A DNA stretch of 64,000 nucleotides from Streptomyces griseus (GTDB taxonomy: Bacteria > Actinomycetota > Actinomycetes > Streptomycetales > Streptomycetaceae). The notes below the pieces were generated by a model. That model was not told where the DNA came from. It saw nothing but the letters and a program-made list of their open reading frames with translations, and did not search any database. Numbering within the stretch: the first letter of the stretch is position 1; every line of letters starts with the position of its first letter. The stretch spans positions 1 through 64,000 of the forward strand of contig MUNB01000021.1 of NCBI GenBank assembly GCA_002154345.1, given 5' to 3'. The position numbers were made by a program, and so were the translations under genes. Shown in pieces: positions 42,001 through 49,500 of the stretch.

Positions 42001-42982
42001 GCGCCTCGGTGCTCTGGGTGGCCTCGCCGACCAGCCGGGCGATCTCCGACTTGGCCGTACGGGTGCGCTGTTCGTTCTGCGACTCGGCGGCGGCCAACTG
42101 CTTGGCGGCGGCCTCCTTCGCCTCGGCGAGGACCTTCTCGGCCTCCAGGCGGGACTCGCGCAGCCGGGTCTCGGCCTCCGAGAGGCGCTGCTCGGCGGTG
42201 CGGTTCAGCTCGGCGGTCTGCTGGCGGGCCTGGTCGGTCTCCGCGGTGGTGCTTGAGCGCAGCTGCTCCGCGTGGCTGGTGGCCTCCTGCGCCTGGGCGG
42301 AGGCGGCCCCGAGCAGACGCTCGGCGTCCTTGCGGGCGCGCAGCAGGATCGCTTCGGCTTCGGCCCGGGCGGTCTCGGTCTCCGAGCCGGTCCGCCGACG
42401 GGTCTCCTCGGCCAGCCGGGCGGCCTCGTCGCGGGCGGCGGCCAGCGCCTGCTCGGCCTCGGCGCGGGACTCCTCCAGCAGCCGGCGGGCCTGCGACTCG
42501 GTGCGGGCGCGCAGCTGTTCGGCCCAGGCGACGTTCTCGTTGACGTGCGACTCGACGGTCTGGCGACGCTCCGCCAGCTCCTGGTCGAGCCGCTGCCTGC
42601 GCTGGACGGCCTCGGTGTGCAACTCGGCCTGGAGACGCGCCTGGTGCTCGGCGTGCTCCTGCAGGATCCGCTGCGTCTGGGCCCGGGCCTCGCGCAGCTC
42701 GCGCTCGGCGTCGGTGCGCATCTGCTCGGCCTGGACCTGCGCGTTCCGCAGCATCTGCTCGGCCTGGTAGCCGATGTCCGCGCTGTCGTAGGCGGGACGG
42801 GTCGCGAGATTGCGCCGGGCCTCGTGCAGCTTGGCACGCAAGACCTCGACCTGGTAACCGAGGTCCTCGGCGTGCTGGACGGCCTTCTCCCGGTCGGTCT
42901 TCAGCCGGTCCATCTCGGCTTCGAACCGCGAGAGATGGTCGTCTTCAGCTCGGTGGCTCTCCTGGCGTTCGTAGCCCCGCAC
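39089..42982 (-). CDS. scy: Polarisome scaffold protein Scy (giant coiled coil)
   Basis: 1,297 residues from GTG 42982. The N-terminus GYERQESHRAEDDHLSRFEAEMDRLKTDREKAVQHAEDLGYQVEVLRAKLHEARR is a DivIVA-like domain. Almost all the rest is unbroken coiled coil with Ala, Glu, Arg and Asp at high density (RIRREAAAEADRLRGEA, ERVGAEAAEALAAAQEEA). A Gly/Pro-rich tail ends the protein. Scy organises the tip polarisome, recruiting DivIVA and FilP and setting branch sites. A non-heptad repeat of about 51 residues has been described for this family; I did not measure it here. Its repetitive coding also creates very long spurious frames on the opposite strand. Confidence 0.95.
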   Translation of the reverse strand: MRGYERQESHRAEDDHLSRFEAEMDRLKTDREKAVQHAEDLGYQVEVLRAKLHEARRNLATRPAYDSADIGYQAEQMLRNAQVQAEQMRTDAERELREARAQTQRILQEHAEHQARLQAELHTEAVQRRQRLDQELAERRQTVESHVNENVAWAEQLRARTESQARRLLEESRAEAEQALAAARDEAARLAEETRRRTGSETETARAEAEAILLRARKDAERLLGAASAQAQEATSHAEQLRSSTTAETDQARQQTAELNRTAEQRLSEAETRLRESRLEAEKVLAEAKEAAAKQLAAAESQNEQRTRTAKSEIARLVGEATQSTEALKEEAEQALADARAEAERLVAEAGEKARTVAAEDAAAQLAKAARSAEEVLTKASEDAKSTTKAASEEAERIRREAAAEADRLRGEAAEQADELKGAAKDDTKEYRAKTVELQEEARRLRGEAEQLRSEAVAEGERIRGEARREAVQQLEEGARTAEELLTKARSDADELRTKANGESERIRAEAAERAATLRKQAEETLERTRTEADELRAEAEEQAAAVTEAAERAAAELREETERGVAARQAEAADELTRLHTEAEAKLAAAEEALGEARTEAERIRRETNEESERQRAEAAERLRALTEQAEAEAERLRDEAAADASQSRAEGENVAVRLRSEAAAEAERLKSEAQESADRVRAEAAAAAERVGAEAAEALAAAQEEATRRRREAEEILDGARTEAEQERERAREQSEELLASARKRVEEAQAEADRLVEEADARATELVSAAEQTAQQVRDSVSGLQEQAEEEIAGLRSTAEHVAERTRTEAQEEADRVRADAHAERERASEDAVRLRQEANAEADRLRREAHEEAEAAKALAERTVSEAITESERLRADTSEYSQRMRTEASDALASAEQDASRARAEARQDANRIRSEAAAQSDLLIGESTTESERIRNEAAQASEQLVVEATTEANRRRAESTEKADRMLAEAAAESERLRSEAAERLGSAQEHAARTHEEAARLRAEAESAAEELRAQARQEADRVLDEAREAAAKRRADAAEQADQLINKAREEALRTATEAETQSDTMVGAARKEAQRITSEATVEGNTLVERARADADELLVGARRDATQIRERAEELRTRLESEIEELHERARRETSEQMKTAGERVDNLMKAATEQRDEAEAKAKELMAEANSEASKVRIAAVKRAESLLKEAETKKAELIREAEKLRADAEAEAKATVDEGKRELDVLVRRREDINAEISRVQDVLEALESFETPTGGGKPAGGSAGGAKAPAAAGTRSGGKSSER

Positions 42983-43137
42983 TGCGCGGTCCCATCCTTC
43001 CCCGAGCTCTCACACTCTTCGAGCAGGGGAGACCCCAACCCTGGTCGCAACTCTGCACACGGGGGCCCGCCGACGAGCGGTCCCCCGGGGAATGGTGACA
43101 GACAAACGACGAGGACGCGGTACGGCCCCGACCCGGC

Positions 43138-43171
43138 CCCGGCCCGGAACCGCCCACTCTACCGGGCCGGG
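43138..43171 (-). terminator. Terminator after mce
   Basis: CCCGGCCCGG (43138-43147) and CCGGGCCGGG (43162-43171) form a perfect 10-bp stem with a 14-nt loop, 10 bp past the mce stop and before scy. Confidence 0.65.
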
Positions 43172-43181
43172 TATGCGGGGG

Positions 43182-43610
43182 TCAGTGGTCCGCCCTGCTC
43201 GTGACCAGTTCGGTGAGGACGCCGTGGCAGTCCTTGGGGTGCAGGAAGGTGATCCGGGACCCCATGGACCCCGTCCTGGGCTCGTCGTACAGCACCCGGA
43301 CGCCCTTCTCGCGGATGTCCGCGGCGTCCCCGTCCACATCCTCCGTACCGAAGGCGATGTGGTGCACGCCCTCCCCGTTCTTCGCCAGCCACTTGCCCAC
43401 GGCCGAGTCCTCCCGGGTCGGCTCCAGCAGCTGGAGGTACGAAGCACCGCCGTCCGAGGTCTCGTTGATCTTGAGCATCGCCTCCCGGACGCCCTGCTCC
43501 TCGTTGATCTCGGAGTGGAACACCTCGAAACCGTACGTGGCACGGTAGAACTCAACCGTCTTGTCCAGGTCGAAACAGGCGATCCCGATGTGGTCGATTC
43601 GCGTCAGCAT
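43182..43610 (-). CDS. mce: Methylmalonyl-CoA epimerase
   Basis: 142 residues from ATG 43610 (MLTRIDHIGIACFDLDKTVEFYR). A vicinal-oxygen-chelate fold with predicted metal ligands in DHIGIA (H7), GEGVHHIAF and VLTELV. It interconverts the R and S forms of methylmalonyl-CoA, feeding the B12-dependent mutase. A start 12 codons upstream is possible but has no ribosome site. It is divergent from the thiolase gene. Confidence 0.95.
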   Translation of the reverse strand: MLTRIDHIGIACFDLDKTVEFYRATYGFEVFHSEINEEQGVREAMLKINETSDGGASYLQLLEPTREDSAVGKWLAKNGEGVHHIAFGTEDVDGDAADIREKGVRVLYDEPRTGSMGSRITFLHPKDCHGVLTELVTSRADH

Positions 43611-43755
43611 GGATTCAGCATGGATCGAGCGCCCTGCTCCCGCCATGGTTACGCAACGTGCGCGCCGTCACACCGGTAGCCGGATGACGGGCGCGGGAGG
43701 GCTCAGTACATTCAGGTAAACCCTCGTTCACATCCGATCCCAAGGGGCCGTGCCC

Positions 43756-44961
43756 ATGCCAGCAACGACCGGTACCACCACCTCAGTGATCGTCGCGGGC
43801 GCCCGGACGCCCATGGGCCGTCTCCTCGGCTCCCTGAAGAGCTTCTCCGCCGCCGAGCTCGGCGGCGTCGCGATCAAGGCCGCCCTGGACCGGGCCGGCA
43901 TCGGCGGCGACCAGGTCCAGTACGTGATCATGGGCCAGGTGCTCACGGCCGGCGCGGGCCAGATTCCCGCCCGGCAGGCCGCGATCAAGGCCGGCATCCC
44001 GATGAACGTCCCCGCGCTCACCGTCAACAAGGTGTGTCTCTCCGGCCTCGACGCCATCGCGCTGGCCGACCAGCTCATCCGCGCCGGGGAGTTCGACGTG
44101 GTGGTCGCGGGCGGCCAGGAGTCGATGACCAACGCCCCGCACCTGCTGCCGAAGTCCCGCGAGGGCTACAAGTACGGCGCGATCGAGATGCTGGACTCGA
44201 TGGCGTACGACGGTCTCACCGACGCGTACGAGAACATCCCGATGGGAGAGTCCACCGAGAAGCACAACGGGCGTCTCGGGCTCGACCGCGCCGCCCAGGA
44301 CGAGATCGGCGCGCTGTCCCACCAGCGGGCCGCCGCCGCCCAGAAGAACGGCCTCTTCGAGGCGGAGATCACCCCGGTCGAGATCCCGCAGCGCAAGGGC
44401 GACCCGGTCCTGTTCGCCAAGGACGAGGGCATCCGCGCCGAGACGACCGTGGAGACCCTCGGCAAGCTGCGCCCCGCCTTCGCCAAGGACGGCACGATCA
44501 CCGCCGGCACCTCCTCGCAGATCTCCGACGGCGCCGCCGCCGTCGTCGTGATGAGCAAGGCCAGGGCCGAGGAACTGGGCCTCGACTGGATCGCCGAGAT
44601 CGGCGCCCACGGAAACGTCGCCGGCCCCGACAACTCCCTCCAGTCGCAGCCGTCCAACGCCATCAAGCACGCCCTGAAGAAGGGCGGCCTGACCGTCGAC
44701 GACCTCGACCTGATCGAGATCAACGAGGCGTTCGCCGCCGTCGCCGTCCAGTCCATGAAGGACCTGGGCGTCACCTCGGACAAGGTCAACGTCAACGGCG
44801 GCGCCATCGCGCTCGGCCACCCCATCGGGATGTCCGGCGCCCGGGTCGTCCTGCACCTGGCGCTGGAGCTGAAGCGGCGCGGCGGCGGCACGGGCGCCGC
44901 GGCGCTGTGCGGTGGCGGCGGCCAGGGCGACGCGCTGATCATCCGCGTTCCGGGCAAGTAA
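43756..44961 (+). CDS. Acetyl-CoA acetyltransferase (thiolase)
   Basis: 401 residues from ATG 43756, with AAGGGG 8 bases upstream; GTG 43750 is too near the site. The catalytic triad is visible: C94 ([10 protein letters not shown]), H355 ([10 protein letters not shown]) and C385 (CGGGGQG). It condenses two acetyl-CoA to acetoacetyl-CoA. It lies next to mce and meaB, supporting a role in ethylmalonyl-CoA/methylmalonyl-CoA metabolism and polyketide precursor supply. Confidence 0.95.
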   Translation: MPATTGTTTSVIVAGARTPMGRLLGSLKSFSAAELGGVAIKAALDRAGIGGDQVQYVIMGQVLTAGAGQIPARQAAIKAGIPMNVPALTVNKVCLSGLDAIALADQLIRAGEFDVVVAGGQESMTNAPHLLPKSREGYKYGAIEMLDSMAYDGLTDAYENIPMGESTEKHNGRLGLDRAAQDEIGALSHQRAAAAQKNGLFEAEITPVEIPQRKGDPVLFAKDEGIRAETTVETLGKLRPAFAKDGTITAGTSSQISDGAAAVVVMSKARAEELGLDWIAEIGAHGNVAGPDNSLQSQPSNAIKHALKKGGLTVDDLDLIEINEAFAAVAVQSMKDLGVTSDKVNVNGGAIALGHPIGMSGARVVLHLALELKRRGGGTGAAALCGGGGQGDALIIRVPGK

Positions 44962-44983
44962 CACCCGTAACGGTCACGAGGGC

Positions 44984-45007
44984 GAGAGATCGAGAGATCG
45001 AGAGATA
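44984..45007 (+). repeat. Three tandem copies of an 8-bp unit before meaB
   Basis: GAGAGATC, GAGAGATC and GAGAGATA lie head to tail in the 59-bp leader between the thiolase stop and meaB. The last copy abuts the GGAG ribosome site at 45009-45012. Confidence 0.8.
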
Positions 45008-45020
45008 CGGAGCGGTGAAC

Positions 45021-45983
45021 GTGGACGTGGACGTCCCCACGCTGGTCGAACAGGCGCGAGCAGGCAGGCCGCGTGCGGTGGCCCGGCTGATCTCGCTGGT
45101 GGAGGGGGCGTCCCCGCAGCTGCGGGAGGTGATGGCCGCGCTGGCGCCGCTGGCCGGCCACGCCTACGTCGTCGGGCTCACGGGCTCGCCCGGCGTCGGC
45201 AAGTCCACCTCCACCTCGGCCCTGGTCACCGCCTACCGCCGGGCGGGCAAGCGGGTCGGCGTCCTCGCCGTCGACCCGTCCTCGCCGTTCTCCGGCGGCG
45301 CGCTGCTGGGCGACCGGATCCGGATGGCGGACCATGTCTCCGACCCGGGCGTCTACATCCGCTCCATGGCGACCCGGGGCCACCTCGGCGGCCTCGCCTG
45401 GTCCGCCCCGCAGGCCATCCGGGTGCTGGACGCGGCGGGCTGCGACGTGGTCCTCGTCGAGACGGTCGGCGTCGGCCAGTCCGAGGTGGAGATCGCGTCC
45501 CAGGCCGACACCTCCGTGGTGCTGCTCGCCCCGGGCATGGGCGACGGCATCCAGGCGGCCAAGGCCGGAATCCTGGAGATCGGCGACGTCTACGTGGTCA
45601 ACAAGGCGGACCGCGACGGCGCGGACGCCACGGCCCGCGAGCTGAACCACATGCTGGGCCTGGGCGAGTCCCGGGGCCCCGGCGACTGGCGCCCCCCGAT
45701 CGTGAAGACGGTCGCGGCCCGGGGCCAGGGCACCGACGAGGTCGTCGAGGCGCTGGAGAAGCACCGGGCCTGGATGGAGGAGCACGGCGTCCTCGCCGAG
45801 CGCCGCACCGCCCGCGCCGCCCACGAGGTCGAGACGATCGCCGTCACCGCACTCCGCGAGAAGATCGCCGACCTGCGCGGCGACCGCCGCCTGCAGGCCC
45901 TGGCCGAACGCATCGTGGCCGGGAGCCTGGACCCGTACGCGGCGGCGGACGAGCTGGTGGCGGGGCTGACGGGGAGCGCCTGA
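45021..45983 (+). CDS. meaB: MeaB, G-protein chaperone of methylmalonyl-CoA mutase
   Basis: 320 residues from GTG 45021, with GGAG 8 bases upstream; GTG 45015 is only 2 bases from it. Walker A is GSPGVGKST (55-63), then VLAVDPSSPFSGGALLGDRIRM, DVVLVETVGVGQSEVEI and the base-specificity NKAD. MeaB/ArgK GTPases load adenosylcobalamin into, and protect, methylmalonyl-CoA mutase. The mutase genes are not in the window. Likely cotranscribed with the thiolase. Confidence 0.95.
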   Translation: MDVDVPTLVEQARAGRPRAVARLISLVEGASPQLREVMAALAPLAGHAYVVGLTGSPGVGKSTSTSALVTAYRRAGKRVGVLAVDPSSPFSGGALLGDRIRMADHVSDPGVYIRSMATRGHLGGLAWSAPQAIRVLDAAGCDVVLVETVGVGQSEVEIASQADTSVVLLAPGMGDGIQAAKAGILEIGDVYVVNKADRDGADATARELNHMLGLGESRGPGDWRPPIVKTVAARGQGTDEVVEALEKHRAWMEEHGVLAERRTARAAHEVETIAVTALREKIADLRGDRRLQALAERIVAGSLDPYAAADELVAGLTGSA

Positions 45984-46058
45984 GCTCCTCAGCACGTGTT
46001 GACGGCCCCGGTGCGGCGTGGGCGCCGCCCCCGTCCTCAGGGCAGAGGCGGTGCCCGG

Positions 46059-46096
46059 GGCCGTGCCCGGCCGTCGTGAGGTGGCCGGGCACGGCC
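46059..46096 (+). terminator. Terminator after meaB
   Basis: GGCCGTGCCCGGCC (46059-46072) pairs perfectly with GGCCGGGCACGGCC (46083-46096) over a 10-nt loop. It lies between the convergent meaB and the gene at 46104 and may serve both. Confidence 0.85.
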
Positions 46097-46103
46097 GAGA
46101 GTG

Positions 46104-46523
46104 CTAGTCGACCAGACTCAACGGTCCGGGCGCATCGATTCCCGCCGCTCCGACCGCCGCACGGCAGAATCCCTCGGGCGGGCGGTAGCGGTGCGCGGTG
46201 ATGTAGTGGATGACCAGGTTCGGAGCGGCGTAGATGGTTCCGTCCTCCCCCGTCACCCGGATCTCCGCCGAGCCGAGCCATACCCGGGTGTCCCCGTTCG
46301 GCCCGCCGGAGACGGAGACCCGGTCCGTGTCGCAGAACTCGCACCTGTGAAAGCCGCGCATCTGGTTCTCGTAGGCGGAGCTGAGGATCACCAACGCCTG
46401 CACCACCCGTTCGTCCACGACGCCGGTGGCGTATCCGTGTTGGGGATGCAGCCATCCGACGTTGAGCATGGCGCGGGGTGACTCGTCGTAGGAGTACGGT
46501 GACAGATCGGGGTAGTGGCTCAT
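46104..46523 (-). CDS. Small protein behind the RHS gene; candidate immunity protein
   Basis: 139 residues from ATG 46523, with GAGGGAC upstream and only 10 bp after the RHS stop, so the two are surely cotranscribed. Soluble, with HYPDLSPYSYDE at the start, VGWLHPQHGYATG, and a CEFC pair after RGFHR that could bind metal. Small soluble genes immediately after RHS toxins usually encode immunity proteins, which is why I suggest that role. However, similar proteins also occur alone in streptomycetes, and the RHS C-terminus is not clearly a toxin. Function unproven. Confidence 0.7.
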   Translation of the reverse strand: MSHYPDLSPYSYDESPRAMLNVGWLHPQHGYATGVVDERVVQALVILSSAYENQMRGFHRCEFCDTDRVSVSGGPNGDTRVWLGSAEIRVTGEDGTIYAAPNLVIHYITAHRYRPPEGFCRAAVGAAGIDAPGPLSLVD

Positions 46524-46533
46524 GTGCTGTCCC

Positions 46534-49500
46534 TCAGCGTCGCGGGTCGCAGTGTTTCCGGCAGATCGCCAGATGGACCGGGCCCATATGGGGTTTGAGG
46601 ATCTCACTGAGCAAGGTCTCCTTGCTCACCGTGATGGAGCCGCTCAGCATTCTCAGGTCGGACCCGGGCGCCACGGTGTAGTCCGGGAGCGACTTGCCCG
46701 GGCCGACGATCTCCGTGGGTTTGATCTTCTTCCCCTGCTCTATCGCGAGACCGACGGACTGGCGAAGGCCAACGCCATCCGCCACGTAGAAGTATCCCCA
46801 GGTGCCACTGGGCATGTCGGTGTCCCCGGTGCCGCGGACGTACCAACCGTGGCCGGCGACGACGGCCTGCCCGTCGGGGCGTCCGCCGGGGAGCCGTTCC
46901 GCGGCGGGGCCCACACCCTTGCCGTGTGTGGGTATGTCGTGCCCGCGCAGTTCGGGAGTCACGGCGGTCCGCCGCCATCCCGTGAGTCCCCCGATCCCGG
47001 TCACGGCGATCTGCTGAGTCAGTTCCTCCGCGGCCTCCCCGTACAGGTCCGCGAGCGCGTCGCAGCCCTGCTGGCGGAGCATGTACTCCGCGCGGTAGAG
47101 GCGGTAGGCCGGGCGAACGGGGAGGTACTTGTCGACGAAGGCGCCAGCGCCGCCGTTTTGGCCGGTGAAGGCGCCATGGAGGTCTCCGACGAATTCGAAG
47201 GGCAACTTGAGCCCTTGCACGAAGCCGTTGCCGAAGATCTTCAGCCCCTCGCCGAGGCTGTCGACATGGCCGTTGCCGTCGTCGCCCGGCACAGGGGTCA
47301 GCCCGCTCGGGTCGGTGAGAACGGTGGGCTGGTTGTCGGCGTACGCGTAGCCGGAGACGTACGGGGTGGTCAGACTCCTCGTGGCCGGATCGGGACGGTC
47401 GAAGCGGCCGGTGGACGGGGTGTACTGGCGGGCGTGGAGGTCGAGGTCGCCGGTGCTCGCCTCGTAGCGGGCACCGGTGTAGGACGGGGTGCTCGCCGGG
47501 GCCCCGCCGACGGTGGTCCCCAGGACGCGGGTGCCGTACGGGTCGTAGGCCCAGCGCTGATGCATGGCCCCGTTGGCGCTGGTGACGCCGACCGGCGAGC
47601 CCTGGGAGTCGTGGTGGTAGTAGAAGACCGCGCCCGCACCGTTCCTTGTGGAGGCGGGCTGGCCCAGGGGGTCGTACCGGTAGGACTGTTTGGCCGTCCA
47701 GGCGCTGTCGTACTCGGTCGCCAGGACCGGCAACGGACCGTTGGGGTCCCACTGGGTGCGGTTGGTGACCGTGCCGCCCTTGGACACGGCGACCTGGTTC
47801 CCGGTCGCGTCGTGGTCGTAGGCGTAGCCGGAACCCGCGATGCTGGCGGCGGACATTCGTCCGGCCAGGTCGTAGGTGTAGGTGTTCGCACCCGCCTTGG
47901 CCCGGTTGCCCTCCGCGTCGTACGTGTGCGGGGTCGTCGTGGCGCCCGTCGTGGTCGAGGTGAGCTGGTCGGCCGCATCGTACGCGTACGAGGTCGACGT
48001 GGTGCCGAGCGTGGAGGTCAGGCGGTTTCCGACCTCGTCGTATGTGTAGGACGTAGTGCGGCTCGCCGCACAGCCCGCGATCCAGGGCTGCGGGTAGCAG
48101 CCGGAGGCAAGGCGCCCCGCCACGTCGTACGTCAGGTCCCAGCCGCCTGTGCCGACTCCGGCCCGGGTGACGTCCGTGCGGGTGGGCAGGCCCGCCGCCG
48201 ACAGGGTCTGCGCGGTCCGGGTGATCGTTGTGCCCGCCTTGATGGTGGTGACCGCCGTCAGGCGGCCGGCCCGGTCGTACGTGCGGTTCTCGGTCTCGGT
48301 GTTGGGCAGCGCCGATCCGGTGAGGCGGCCCGCCTGGTCCCAGCTGTACGTGGTGGTCGTGCCGTCGGCCTTCATGGTGGCCGTGCGGCCGTCGGGGTCG
48401 TAGGTGTACGCGATGGTGTTGCCGTCGGAGTACTTACGGGTGAGTATCTGCCCGGCGGCGTCGTAGGTGTAGGCGAAGCCACGGGTCTTGGTGAGGTTGC
48501 CGACCGCGTCGTAGCCGAAGTCCTCGGAGATCGTCGCGTTGGCCCGTGCGGTCATCCGCCCGGCGTCGTCGTATCCGAAGGTGACGTCCGGTGTCGTGTC
48601 CGAGTAGTCGATCTTCGTGGGCAGACCGCGCTGGTCGAAGGTGTAGCCGGTCGAGCCGCGCGGGGTGGTCTTCCCGGTCAGGTGCGAGTCGGCGTCGTAC
48701 GCGTAACGCGTCACCCGCTCCAGTGGGTCGGTGACCGTGGTGAGGCGGCGGGCGTCGTCGTAGCCGTAGACGGTCACGTGGTCGTTGGCGTCGGTCCGGC
48801 TGGTGAGGTTGCCGACCGTGTCGTAGGCGTAGGCCGTGACCGCTCCGCCGGGTGCGGTGACGGTGGTGAGCCGGTCGAGGTCGTCGTAGCCGTACGAGGT
48901 CCGGCGCCCGTCGGCGTCGCTGCGTCCGGTGACGTTGCCGACCGCGTCGAACGTCGTGCTGCCCTTACCGCCGAGCGGATCCTCGACGGTGGTCGGGTTG
49001 CCCGCCGGGTCGTAGCCGTAGGAAGTGGCGTATTGGGTGGGAGTGGCCCCGGCGGCGTTGCCGCGCGGGTCAATGGCGGTGGCCCGGCGGCCGTCGTCGT
49101 CGTAGGTCCAGCTCTCCTTGTTGCCCAGGGGCGAGGTGCGGCTGAGCAGGTTGCCGTCGTCGTCGTAGGCGTACGTGGTGGTCTTCGTCAGTTGGTCGGT
49201 GGTGCTGGACAGCCGGTTGTTCTCGTCATACGCGGAGGTGACCGCCTTGCCGAGTGCGTCGGTGACCCTGGTGACGTTGTCGTTGGCGTCGTAGGCGTAC
49301 CCGGTGGTGTGCTTCAGTGGGTCGGTGACCACCAGCGCCCGGTTGACCGCGTCGTAGGTGGTCGTGGTGGTCTTGCCGGCGGGGTCGGTGACCCGGGTGC
49401 GGTTGCCCGCCGCGTCGTAGCCGTAACTCGTCGTGTAGGCGGCCGGATCGGCCCCGGGGGCGTTTCCGCGTGGCGCGACGGCCGTGAGCAATCGGCCCAC

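Noticed and set aside
39035..42256. 1,073-codon open frame on the plus strand opposite scy
   Set aside because: Low-complexity Leu/Gly/Arg product created by the repetitive codons of Scy; not a gene.
39089..43054. Scy region considered as a CRISPR-like or satellite repeat
   Set aside because: The regularity is codon repetition for a coiled coil, with no constant repeat and spacer structure.
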